Assembly: GCA_023391835.1 (NCBI GenBank)
Contig: JAEWAE010000049.1
Span: 1 to 52,253, forward strand
Direction of reading: 5' to 3'
Source of the DNA: Bacillota bacterium
GTDB taxonomy: Bacteria > Bacillota > Clostridia > Oscillospirales > Ethanoligenentaceae
Length of the DNA stretch: 52,253 nt
The notes under the pieces: model-generated
Told to the model about the DNA's origin: nothing
Database searches by the model: none
The model's input: only the letters and a program-made list of their open reading frames with translations
Translations under genes and position numbers: made by a program
In this document: positions 16,132 to 23,740 of the stretch, piece after piece
Layout of the letters: each line of letters begins with the position of its first letter
Numbering within the stretch: position 1 is the first letter of the stretch

Positions 16132-16779
16132 TCACAAAAGCCTCAGCGTCGACAAGGCAATCAGGAAAATTCCCGGCAACACGGCGGCCACCCGGCCATG
16201 CCGGTTTCTGAGAGGCAGACACCTGCCCGCCGCCAGCCCGAAGCTCAGAAACAGCAGCTGACATGCCCCGACGGAAAGCGGTATGTAAAACCCGGTCAGC
16301 CCGGAAAGCGCGCTGCCTATACCGGCTCCCACCGCGTCAATGGAAAGCGCCGTACCCAGCAGCACGGCCTCCCGTATGTCGATGATGCCGGAACGGTCCA
16401 TGTCGCCCGCATCCGGGTTGCGCAGGATCTGCACCGTGATGCCCAGACTTTTGATGATGAGTCGGAAAATGGTGGGGTCTTTCGGCGCCTCCCGGCAACG
16501 TGCGGGCGTGCCGGCTTTTCCGCGCAGGCCCCGCACGATCATCCCAATACCCAGAGCGGCCAAAATGGCGGCGCCGATGAGCCGGCCAGCCTCCGCCGGC
16601 AGAAAACGGGCCGCCATACCGCCGGCAAAGACCGCGATGCCGGCATACAGCACGGAAATCAGGCTGATGATCAGCCGCGAAACGGCCGGAATCCGCGTAC
16701 CGGCCAGCGAATAGGCCAGCCCGGCAAAAAGCGCGTCCATACTCAGCGAAACGGAAAGCAGCAGGATGCTTGCAATCAA
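16132..16779 (-). CDS. ytaF: Sporulation membrane protein YtaF (MntP-like fold)
   Basis: A 215-residue membrane protein with about six helices, close in length to Bacillus YtaF (about 210). It has the paired MntP/YtaF motifs SVSLSMDALFAGLAY near the N-terminus and TALSIDAVGAGIGSALSG in the second half, separated by a hydrophilic loop with NPDAGDMDRSGIIDIREA typical of YtaF. YtaF is associated with sporulation; its relation to the Mn exporter MntP suggests metal transport, not proven. I start at the TTG at 16779, 7 bases after GGGGGA; the upstream extension is spacer. It diverges from the second P-type ATPase gene. Confidence 0.83.
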   Translation of the reverse strand: MIASILLLSVSLSMDALFAGLAYSLAGTRIPAVSRLIISLISVLYAGIAVFAGGMAARFLPAEAGRLIGAAILAALGIGMIVRGLRGKAGTPARCREAPKDPTIFRLIIKSLGITVQILRNPDAGDMDRSGIIDIREAVLLGTALSIDAVGAGIGSALSGLTGFYIPLSVGACQLLFLSFGLAAGRCLPLRNRHGRVAAVLPGIFLIALSTLRLL

Positions 16780-16943
16780 ATTGTCTTCCCCCTTGGGACG
16801 CGTGAATCCCCGCGCCCGCTGTCTTATCCTATGCCCGCCGGGCGGCCCGGGTGCGCGCGGGCGGCCCGCCGCGTATAAAACCCCGCTCAGGCGAATAGAT
16901 ATTGATTGTCCGGAGACTGTGGACGAAAGGGTGGACGCGCGCA

Positions 16944-19619
16944 ATGATAGCAGCAAAGAGCCGGGCCGGAACCGACCGGGCCCAGGGCCTGACCGGCCGG
17001 GAAGCGGAAAAGAGACTAGGTCAGTACGGGCCCAACGAATTTTCCCACGCCAAAAAAATCAGCCCGTGGAGCATTTTCGCTTCGCAGTTCAAGGATATTC
17101 TCATTGTAATTTTGATCGTTTCCACGCTGCTTTCGGTGCTCATGGGAGAATTCATCGAGGCGGTGGCGATCCTGCTGATTATCCTGCTCAACGCCGTAAT
17201 GGGCTTCGTGCAGGAATACCGCACCGAGCGCACGCTGGATGCACTGAAAAATCTGGCGGCCCCCGTGGCCCATGTGGTGAGGGGCGGCTCGCCCGTTCAG
17301 GTTCCCGCGGCCCATGTGGTGCCGGGGGATGTGGTCGTGCTTGACGCGGGGGACCGGGTCCCCTCCGACGCCCACTTGTTCGATTCCGCCGACATGCAGT
17401 TGGATGAGTCGCTGCTGACCGGGGAGTCGGTGCCGGTGGAAAAACGCGACGGCGACACCGTTTTCATGGGCACGATCGTCACCAAGGGGCGCGGCCGCGC
17501 GGTGACGGCCGCCACCGGCATGCACACCGAGATGGGCAAGATCGCCGGCATGCTCACCGAGATCGAGGACGACCAGACTCCGCTGCAAAAGCGTCTGGCG
17601 GAGCTGGGCAAATATATCGCCATCGGCTGTCTGCTTATCTGCGCCGTGGTCACGGTCACAGGCATCCTGCGGGGCGAGCCGGTGTTCAACATGATCGTCA
17701 CGGGCATATCCCTGGCCGTGGCCGCCGTGCCGGAAGGGCTGCCGGCCATCGTGACCATCTCACTGGCCCTGGGCGTCAGCCGCATGCTCAAGCGCAACGC
17801 CCTGATCCGCCGTCTGCCGGCGGTGGAAACGCTCGGCTGCGCGTCGGTGGTCTGCTCGGATAAAACCGGTACACTGACCGAAAACCGCATGACGGTGCGG
17901 GAGATCCGCACCCGCGATCACACCGTGCAGGTCACCGGCGGGGGCTACGAGCCGGTGGGCAAGTTCCTCGTCGGCGATCGGTCGGTGAATTCCCTGCCGG
18001 AGGATGTCTGCCGCACGCTGGAAATCGGCGCCGCCTGCAACAATGCCGAAATCATCATCCGTGCGCCGGGCGGGCTTTTTCACTCGGGGGAACGCCGGAG
18101 CGAGATCAGCGGCGACCCGACCGAAGCCGCGCTGCTGGTGTCGGCAGCCAAGGCCGGCATCACGCGGAAAAAGCTCGACCGCCAGATGCACCGGCTGCAG
18201 GAGCTGCCTTTTGATTCCGACCGCAAATGCATGTCGGTGGTCGTGCGCCTTGGCGACGGGCGCAAACGGCTGCTGGTCAAGGGCGCGCCGGATGTGATCC
18301 TCGAAAAATGCGTCACGGTGCATACGGCCCGGGGCGACTGCGTCCGCATGGATAGCCGCACCCGCACGGCCATCCAGCGCATGAATGACGAGATGGCCGA
18401 CCGGGCCATGCGCGTACTGGCGATGGCCTACCGCGACCTGAACGGGGCGGAAACCGGCGGCGCCGACGGGCTGGAACGGGATCTCACCTTTGCGGGGCTG
18501 GAGGGCATGATCGACCCACCCCGGCCGGAAGCGGCGGCCGCGGTGCTGAAATGCGTGCGCGCCGGCATCCGTCCCGTGATGATCACCGGCGACCATAAAA
18601 AGACGGCGGCCGCCATCGCACGGGAAATCGGCATCCTCCACGACGGCGACCGGGTGCTGACCGGGTCGGAACTGGACCGCATGAGCGACTCGGAACTGGC
18701 CAGGACGGCGCCCCATGCGGCGGTATTCGCACGGGTCTCGCCCAACCACAAGCTGCGCATCGTCCGCAGCTATAAGCAGACCGGCAACGTTGTGGCCATG
18801 ACCGGCGACGGCGTCAACGACGCCCCGGCGGTCAAGGAAGCGGATATCGGCGTCAGTATGGGCCGCACGGGCACCGATGTGACGAAAGAGGCTTCCTCCA
18901 TCATCCTGCTGGATGATAACTTCGCTTCAATGGTTTCGGCCATAGAGGAGGGGCGGGTCATTTACCGCAACATCCGCAAATTCATCCGCTATCTGCTTTC
19001 CTGCAACATCGGGGAAGTGCTGACCATGTTTCTGGGCATGCTCATGGGCATGCCGGTGGTGCTGCTGCCCATTCAGATTCTGTGGGTCAACCTGGTGACC
19101 GACGGTCTGCCGGCCATCGCCCTGAGCCTGGAGCCGCCCGACGAAGATGTGATGGAAGATAAGCCCCGCGGCATCCATGAGAGCGTGTTTTCCAACGGAC
19201 TTCTGGGGATGATGCTTTTCCGCGGCTGTATCATCGGGCTGAGCACTCTCGGCGCTTTCGTGAGCATCATGAAACTGACCGGCAGTCTGGAAGCCGCCCG
19301 TTCGGCCGCCTTTATGACGCTGGTACTCGTGCAGCTAGTGCATGTGTTTGAGTGCAAATCCGAGACGAAAAGCCTGCTGCATATCCGCTTTTTCAGCAAT
19401 CCTTGGCTGATACTGGCCTGCCTGATTTCCACGGCCATGATTCTGGCAGCTCTCTATATGCCGCTGCTGCAGCCGATTTTCAATACGGTGGCGCTTAGGG
19501 CGCCTGCCCTGCTGCGGATACTTGGTTATGTGTCCATCGGGCCGGTGCTGTCGACGCTTTTGTTTCACCCGGGCCGCAGTCATTACCGCCGCCGCAGGAG
19601 CCGGCTCAAAAAGGCCTAA
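16944..19619 (+). CDS. Type-II P-type cation ATPase (Ca2+-ATPase-like)
   Basis: An 891-residue P-type ATPase paralogous to the pump at 5146. It has TGES, PEGLPAIVT in M4, the phosphorylated D306 in SDKTGTLT, MTGDGVNDAP, and M5/M6 residues in SCNIGEV and NLVTDGLPA, matching Ca2+ pump site II. It should export Ca2+ or a related cation. Unlike the first pump it has no visible riboswitch. I start at the ATG at 16944, 10 bases after GAAAGGGTGG; the TTG at 16902 is an alternative. It diverges from ytaF across a 164-base gap. No catalytic residue is missing. Confidence 0.9.
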   Translation: MIAAKSRAGTDRAQGLTGREAEKRLGQYGPNEFSHAKKISPWSIFASQFKDILIVILIVSTLLSVLMGEFIEAVAILLIILLNAVMGFVQEYRTERTLDALKNLAAPVAHVVRGGSPVQVPAAHVVPGDVVVLDAGDRVPSDAHLFDSADMQLDESLLTGESVPVEKRDGDTVFMGTIVTKGRGRAVTAATGMHTEMGKIAGMLTEIEDDQTPLQKRLAELGKYIAIGCLLICAVVTVTGILRGEPVFNMIVTGISLAVAAVPEGLPAIVTISLALGVSRMLKRNALIRRLPAVETLGCASVVCSDKTGTLTENRMTVREIRTRDHTVQVTGGGYEPVGKFLVGDRSVNSLPEDVCRTLEIGAACNNAEIIIRAPGGLFHSGERRSEISGDPTEAALLVSAAKAGITRKKLDRQMHRLQELPFDSDRKCMSVVVRLGDGRKRLLVKGAPDVILEKCVTVHTARGDCVRMDSRTRTAIQRMNDEMADRAMRVLAMAYRDLNGAETGGADGLERDLTFAGLEGMIDPPRPEAAAAVLKCVRAGIRPVMITGDHKKTAAAIAREIGILHDGDRVLTGSELDRMSDSELARTAPHAAVFARVSPNHKLRIVRSYKQTGNVVAMTGDGVNDAPAVKEADIGVSMGRTGTDVTKEASSIILLDDNFASMVSAIEEGRVIYRNIRKFIRYLLSCNIGEVLTMFLGMLMGMPVVLLPIQILWVNLVTDGLPAIALSLEPPDEDVMEDKPRGIHESVFSNGLLGMMLFRGCIIGLSTLGAFVSIMKLTGSLEAARSAAFMTLVLVQLVHVFECKSETKSLLHIRFFSNPWLILACLISTAMILAALYMPLLQPIFNTVALRAPALLRILGYVSIGPVLSTLLFHPGRSHYRRRRSRLKKA

Positions 19620-19638
19620 ACGGCGGATGGAATTTCAC

Positions 19639-19667
19639 TTGATTTTCTCTGCATCGCGGGTTATAAT
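19639..19667 (+). promoter_or_regulatory. Sigma-A promoter of tRNA-Leu
   Basis: TTGATT (19639-19644), 17 bases, TATAAT (19662-19667), 44 bases before the tRNA 5' end. Confidence 0.7.
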
Positions 19668-19711
19668 TAGAACGCTGCCGGCGGGCGAAGCCTGCCGGCA
19701 GGCGAAACTAA

Positions 19712-19798
19712 GCCGGTGTGATGGAATTGGCAGACGTGCGGGACTCAAAATCCTGTCCTGGCAACAGGGTGCGGGTTCGACCCCCGCCACCGGCACCA
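19712..19798 (+). tRNA. tRNA-Leu (anticodon CAA), CCA encoded
   Basis: A class-II tRNA. Acceptor GCCGGTG pairs with CACCGGC, the T-loop is GGTTCGAC, and there is a long variable arm. The anticodon loop CTCAAAA puts CAA at 19746-19748. Discriminator A and CCA (19796-19798) are encoded. A promoter lies upstream and a terminator downstream, so it is a single-gene unit. Confidence 0.96.
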
Positions 19799-19805
19799 CC
19801 AGACT

Positions 19806-19843
19806 GAGTCTGGACGCAATTCGCGTTCGGACTCTTTTCTTTT
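19806..19843 (+). terminator. tRNA-Leu terminator
   Basis: A 12-bp stem with two wobbles (GAGTCTGGACGC with GCGTTCGGACTC), loop AATTC, then TTTTCTTTT. Confidence 0.88.
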
Positions 19844-19868
19844 GGGTAGCTTGGCGCTCGCGTTTATA

Positions 19869-19952
19869 GCTTGCATCTTTTTTGACCATGCTTGCCATCA
19901 AAGCTCCATATGTCGGGCGTTGAACCCGCACATGGAGCTTTTGCTTCCTGCT
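19869..19952 (+). repeat. 84-bp direct repeat, copy 1
   Basis: About 84 bases, near-identical to 20508-20591. Both contain ACCATGCTTGCCATCAAA, a hairpin (AAGCTCCATATG with CACATGGAGCTT) and TTTTGCTT after it. The pair brackets the cupin gene. The hairpin could act as a terminator. Confidence 0.85.
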
Positions 19953-19964
19953 GAGGTAATTTCG

Positions 19965-19973
19965 TGCTATACT
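19965..19973 (+). promoter_or_regulatory. Possible extended -10 promoter of the cupin gene
   Basis: TGC-TATACT (19965-19973) with no good -35 hexamer, 38 bases before the ATG at 20012. It begins just after repeat copy 1. Confidence 0.45.
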
Positions 19974-20011
19974 TGATTCATATTATTTATGTTAGTGGAG
20001 GTAACGTTCAA

Positions 20012-20479
20012 ATGGCCGATATATTACAGGCACGGGTAGACGAAATGGAGAGCCGCCATAAAAAAGGACATGAAAAATATGAATACTTGAGAAAAGAATT
20101 TCTGCCCAGAGGAACTGCAAATCAATGCACAGCATCCATTTACGAAATACCTCCACAAAAATCGGCTTATCCGTATCATTATCATACTCAAAATGAAGAG
20201 GTTTTTTATATTATTCGCGGAAGCGGAATTTTGAGAACGCCAGATGGTGAAAGGCGTGTATCAGCGGGGGAATTGCTGTATTTCCCCGCAAACAAAATGG
20301 GAGCACATAAATTGACGAATAACTCGTCTGACGAGACTCTTGTTTATTTGGACTTTGACACCTGCAATGCAATTGACGTTGCCTTTTATCCGGACTCGGG
20401 AAAAATCGGAATTTGGGGAAAGGATATTAACAAGCTTTATAAATCAGACGAAAATGTTGATTATTACGACGGTGAGTAG
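20012..20479 (+). CDS. Cupin-domain protein
   Basis: A 155-residue single-cupin protein. The two cupin motifs are present: YHYHTQNEEVFYIIRGSG (about 62-79, with His and Glu metal ligands) and GELLYFPANKMGAHKLTN (about 92-109, with the last His). Such proteins bind a metal and act as small-molecule isomerases, dioxygenases or sensors; nothing here fixes the function. Base and codon use are clearly more AT-rich than neighbours, and the gene sits exactly between two 84-bp direct repeats, so it was probably acquired. The ATG at 20012 follows GGAGG by 10 bases. Confidence 0.82.
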   Translation: MADILQARVDEMESRHKKGHEKYEYLRKEFLPRGTANQCTASIYEIPPQKSAYPYHYHTQNEEVFYIIRGSGILRTPDGERRVSAGELLYFPANKMGAHKLTNNSSDETLVYLDFDTCNAIDVAFYPDSGKIGIWGKDINKLYKSDENVDYYDGE

Positions 20480-20507
20480 AATGAAATGAGCATAATGTTT
20501 AGCAGTG

Positions 20508-20591
20508 GCTTATATCTTTTATGACCATGCTTGCCATCAAAACTCCATGTGTCAGGAGTTGAACCCGCACATGGAGCTTTTGCTTTCTGCT
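20508..20591 (+). repeat. 84-bp direct repeat, copy 2
   Basis: Partner of 19869-19952, same orientation, about ten differences over 84 bases by eye. It follows the cupin gene by 28 bases. Its hairpin (AACTCCATGTG with CACATGGAGCTT) and TTTTGCTTT could end transcription of that gene. Confidence 0.85.
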
Positions 20592-20642
20592 ATAAACGAT
20601 ATTTATGATCTAATTTATTTAGATTAAGTTTTTCTTATGTGG

Positions 20643-20671
20643 TTGACTTAAAACATAAGGTGATATATAAT
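20643..20671 (+). promoter_or_regulatory. Sigma-A promoter of the O-methyltransferase leader
   Basis: TTGACT (20643-20648), 17 bases, TATAAT (20666-20671). The predicted start near 20678 leaves about 115 bases of leader before the GTG at 20794. Confidence 0.75.
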
Positions 20672-20679
20672 AAAATTAA

Positions 20680-20724
20680 ATGAATTATGTTGTAAGCGTT
20701 CACGTAAGCCAACGCACTATCTAA
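20680..20724 (+). other. Possible 14-codon leader ORF
   Basis: ATG at 20680 opens 14 codons ending TAA at 20722-20724, inside the first part of the downstream hairpin. There is no ribosome site, and the ATG would lie at or next to the transcript 5' end, so it would have to be translated leaderless. Kept only because a translating ribosome would disrupt the hairpin. Confidence 0.25.
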
Positions 20725-20751
20725 CCTACTTGGTTGGAAAGTGCGTTTTTT
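20711..20751 (+). terminator. Terminator-like hairpin inside the methyltransferase leader
   Basis: AACGCACT (20711-20718) pairs with AGTGCGTT (20740-20747), with an inner CTAACC/GGTTGG helix, then six T. It lies between a strong promoter and the gene it leads, so it looks like an attenuator. GCGTT at 20696-20700 could pair with AACGC and disrupt it. Confidence 0.72.
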
Positions 20752-20793
20752 GTGTTTTTCCAACAGGTAAGAATTTAAGGAGAGATGTAAACT

Positions 20794-21435
20794 GTGAGCA
20801 CAGACACATTGGAAAAATATCGGGCTTATATTGAAGACCTGTATAGCGTAAAGGGTTCTTTGAGAAAAAAAGAATTCGTAAACAAAACAGGTTGGAAAGA
20901 TTTTGTGCCGGTTGTAGATGATGATGCTGCACGCTTTCTGCAATTGATATTGCAGATGAAAAATCCAAAAAATATTCTCGAAATCGGTACGAGCATCGGA
21001 TTTTCTACCACATCTATGGCACTCACGGCACGGCAGTACGGTGGGAAAATCACAACAATCGAATTTGATAATACTGTGGCAGAACAGGCAAGGCGCAATT
21101 TCGAACACTCAGGCGTAGACGACACTGTCCAAATAAAGCTCGGTGACGCGCGTCAGATCGTTCCCGGTTTCCCGAACGGCTCTTTTGATCTAATTTTTCA
21201 GGACGCTGACAAAAGATTATATCCCGTTTTACTGAAAGATTGCATCCGAATATTAAAAGTAGGCGGCATTTTAATAGCCGACGATGCGTTGTTTCCGGCT
21301 ATGGAACTTGACCCAAAGTGGAATGATCAGGTGGAACCGATAAGTGAATTCAACCGCCTTGTCGCTGCTGCAGCGGATTTGGAGAGCACATTATTGCCAA
21401 TTGGGGATGGAATGATAGTTGCTATAAAAAAATAA
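20794..21435 (+). CDS. Class I SAM-dependent O-methyltransferase
   Basis: A 213-residue COMT-like (methyltransf_3/24) enzyme. The SAM-binding motif I is ILEIGTSIGFST (about 61-72), followed by TTIEFD (acidic end of beta-2), KLGDARQIV and DLIFQDADKRLYP, which matches the metal/catalytic region of catechol-type O-methyltransferases; IADDALFP carries the next acidic pair. Substrate unknown. The start is GTG at 20794 after AAGGAGAG. It is AT-rich like the cupin gene and, unlike most genes here, has its own leader with a terminator-like hairpin. Probable horizontal acquisition. Confidence 0.85.
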   Translation: MSTDTLEKYRAYIEDLYSVKGSLRKKEFVNKTGWKDFVPVVDDDAARFLQLILQMKNPKNILEIGTSIGFSTTSMALTARQYGGKITTIEFDNTVAEQARRNFEHSGVDDTVQIKLGDARQIVPGFPNGSFDLIFQDADKRLYPVLLKDCIRILKVGGILIADDALFPAMELDPKWNDQVEPISEFNRLVAAAADLESTLLPIGDGMIVAIKK

Positions 21436-21460
21436 AATTTGATTTTGGATATAACCATAG

Positions 21461-21655
21461 GAACTTTACATCGGGCTGACGGTTGCTTTCAGCAACATGC
21501 TGCAGCTTTTATTCACGGTCGCGGCGGTTGGTATGTTCCATCTGCAGATTCTGGAGGAAGAGCGATTTCTGCCGACCGTTTTCGGCGACGAGTACGTCCG
21601 GTATAAACGGGAAACCGGGCGATACCTTGCCTTTCCAATCGGGAAAAAGCCATGA
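21461..21655 (+). pseudogene. 3' remnant of an isoprenylcysteine-methyltransferase-like gene
   Basis: An open frame from 21461 to a TGA at 21653-21655 with no start or ribosome site. It encodes a hydrophobic helix then EEERFLPTVFGDEYVRYKR, the usual C-terminal signature of ICMT/PEMT-type integral membrane methyltransferases (E..FL...FG.EY..Y). Base use is GC-rich again. A stop codon at 21458-21460 and AT-rich DNA lie just upstream, so the 5' two-thirds of the gene were lost at the edge of the AT-rich patch. Confidence 0.7.
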
Positions 21656-21736
21656 ACTATGAGGTCATCCGCATTCCGGAAATCTGGCGGGGCCGGATTT
21701 CGTGATCCGGAATTTTTGTGATCTGGAGAAGATTTT

Positions 21737-22252
21737 ATGAAGCGTTTGATACTAATAAACGGAACCATGGGTTCGGGCAAGACTGCCACTTGCCGGGAAC
21801 TGCTGAAAATGCTGGACCGCTGCGTCTTTCTGGACGGGGACTGGTGCTGGATGATGGACCCGTTTGTGGTGACGGAAGAAACCAAAACGATGGTGCAGGA
21901 TAATATCGCCCATCTTCTGCGCAATTTCCTAAACTGTTCCGAATATGAGAATGTCCTTTTCTGCTGGGTCATGCAGGACGAAGAAATCATAGACGATCTT
22001 CTTTCGGCACTTGAAGGGTCGGAATTTGCACTGTACAAATTTACTCTGATGGTGTCCGTTCAGGCACTGACGGAAAGAATTCGAAAAGATGTGGAAAACC
22101 ATGTCCGCACGCCCGATGTTTTGGAACGGAGTCTGCATAGGCTTCCCCTGTATGAGAAGATGCATACGGTCAAAATCGACGTGAGCGACATCACGGCGCG
22201 ACAGGCGGCCGGGCAGATCGCAGATGCAGTCCAAAACGGAAACGGCCAATGA
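21737..22252 (+). CDS. Small P-loop kinase-like NTPase
   Basis: A 171-residue P-loop protein. It begins with a beta strand and Walker A GTMGSGKTATC (9-19), then VFLDGDWCWMMDP, where the acidic residue probably contacts substrate, as in nucleotide and shikimate-type kinases. Residues ERIRKDVENHVRTPDVLERS resemble a lid helix. It may phosphorylate a small molecule or nucleotide, unknown which. The ATG at 21737 has GGAGAAG 8 bases upstream. Its TGA overlaps the next ATG (ATGA at 22249-22252), so it is coupled to the phosphatidyltransferase gene. Confidence 0.75.
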   Translation: MKRLILINGTMGSGKTATCRELLKMLDRCVFLDGDWCWMMDPFVVTEETKTMVQDNIAHLLRNFLNCSEYENVLFCWVMQDEEIIDDLLSALEGSEFALYKFTLMVSVQALTERIRKDVENHVRTPDVLERSLHRLPLYEKMHTVKIDVSDITARQAAGQIADAVQNGNGQ

Positions 22253-22781
22253 AAAGAGAATATCTGCCGAACCTGCTGACCTTATGCCGGGTCGCGTGTC
22301 CTTCTGGCTGCTGCTTCTGCCCTGCCCAAGTGCTCTGTTTATTTTTCTGTACCTGATTTGCGGCTGCACCGATTTGCTGGATGGAGTTGTCGCGCGTCGG
22401 TTCCAAGCGGAAACGCGGTTGGGTGCCAGACTTGACAGTCTGGCGGATTTCTGCCTGTGCGCCGTGATTATTCTGACGGTGATCCGACAGACGCACGCAG
22501 ATGTTTTTGTAATCATCGGCATCTGCATCGTTTTTGTCATCCGGGCCGTCAACGCGGTGTTTTCCAAACGGAAATTCAGGCAGATTCTCAGCATTCACAC
22601 CGTGGCCAATAAAACGGCGGGTCTGCTTTTCTTCCTTTGCCCGCTGGCCGGCGCATTTACGAATATCCCGCTCTATATCACCGGCATCGTGGCGCTTCTG
22701 GCTTCCATCGAAGAATTTTTGATTCTGCGCCAGTCAGACGTTCCGAAATTGAACCGCAAAAGTTTTGTCTCCAAAATCTGA
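22249..22781 (+). pseudogene. CDP-alcohol phosphatidyltransferase gene with apparent frameshift
   Basis: The natural start is the ATG at 22249, overlapping the upstream stop. Its frame gives MKREYLPNLLTLCRVAC, a typical CDP-alcohol phosphatidyltransferase N-terminus, then goes wrong near 22300. The rest of the protein continues in the -1 frame (SFWLLLLP and on) with the full catalytic motif DGVVARRFQAETRLGARLDSLAD and several membrane helices to 22781. Members join a CDP-lipid to an alcohol to make phospholipids. The break may be a real one-base loss, a sequencing error, or much less likely recoding; I see no obvious slippery heptamer. Confidence 0.7.
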
Positions 22782-22871
22782 CTGAATGCATGGGGAAGTC
22801 GACCGTATGATAGAGCACGGTTGAAGAGATAAGACGTGTTCATTCGACGAAGATGCCGCGAACAGACAGTG

Positions 22872-22900
22872 TTGAAACCGTGCATGAATTCGGATATAAT
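22872..22900 (+). promoter_or_regulatory. Sigma-A promoter of the HAD hydrolase gene
   Basis: TTGAAA (22872-22877), 17 bases, TATAAT (22895-22900), 35 bases before the ATG at 22935. Confidence 0.72.
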
Positions 22901-22934
22901 TGGAATATCGGCAGGAAAAGGAGGGCATTCAGCC

Positions 22935-23663
22935 ATGCAGAAATGCGCGGCCTTTTTTGATATCGACGGTACGATTTCCCGCGAGGGAATGATCAGCGAG
23001 ATGTTCAAAAAGATGATCAAGTACGAGCTGATCGACGCCAGCAAGTGGTACAATGATGTGGAACCCGCGTTCACCCGATGGGATAAGCGGGTCGGCAATT
23101 ATGACGATTATCTGCAGAAAATGGTGGATATCTATACCGAGACGGTCCGGAATACCAACTCCTTTCATATCGCTTATATCGCGCGCAGGGTGATCGAGCA
23201 AAAGGGCGACAGGGTATATACCTATTCGCGCCAGCGGATTAAATGGCATAAGGCACAAGGGCATATCGTCATTGCCATTTCGGGTTCCCCCATCGAACTG
23301 GTGCGGGAAATGTCGAAAAAATACGGCATGGACGATTACAAGGGCACAGTCTATGAAGTGGGGCCGGACGGTATATATAACGGCAAAATCATTCCCATGT
23401 GGGATGCGAAAAGCAAGCGGCAGGCCGTGTTGGAAATTGCGCGGCAGCATGATATCGATCTGACCGCCAGCTATGCCTATGGCGACACAAACGGCGATCT
23501 GTCCATGCTGCAGCTGGTCGGTCATCCGTTTGCCATCAACCCGACCCGTGAACTGCTGAGCCACATCATGCAAGACGAAGCCCTGTCTGCCAAAACGCAG
23601 ATTATTGTGGAGCGGAAGGATGTCACCTACCGGATGGACGGCAGACATCTGGAACTTATTTAG
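22935..23663 (+). CDS. HAD-superfamily IB phosphatase (SerB-like)
   Basis: A 242-residue HAD hydrolase, subclass IB. Motif I FDIDGTISREG (8-18) carries the nucleophilic Asp; motif II IAISGSP near 116; motif III Lys within DAKSKRQ; motif IV YGDTNGDLSML near 183. The cap between motifs I and II is helical. Family members remove phosphate from small molecules such as phosphoserine. The substrate is unknown. The ATG at 22935 follows AAAAGGAGGG by 9 bases and a good promoter sits just before; an upstream in-frame start at 22836 would precede that promoter. Confidence 0.87.
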   Translation: MQKCAAFFDIDGTISREGMISEMFKKMIKYELIDASKWYNDVEPAFTRWDKRVGNYDDYLQKMVDIYTETVRNTNSFHIAYIARRVIEQKGDRVYTYSRQRIKWHKAQGHIVIAISGSPIELVREMSKKYGMDDYKGTVYEVGPDGIYNGKIIPMWDAKSKRQAVLEIARQHDIDLTASYAYGDTNGDLSMLQLVGHPFAINPTRELLSHIMQDEALSAKTQIIVERKDVTYRMDGRHLELI

Positions 23664-23740
23664 TTCGGGCCTGCCATTTGGGTTCACTGTTTCGCGGCAT
23701 CGGATGGCTCGTTCCGCCAACGCAAAAGGGGAGATGTACC

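Noticed and set aside
21466..22038. 190-codon minus-strand frame over the methyltransferase remnant and kinase gene
   Set aside because: Ser/Arg-rich, no motif or ribosome site; the plus strand has a P-loop kinase and a recognisable ICMT tail.
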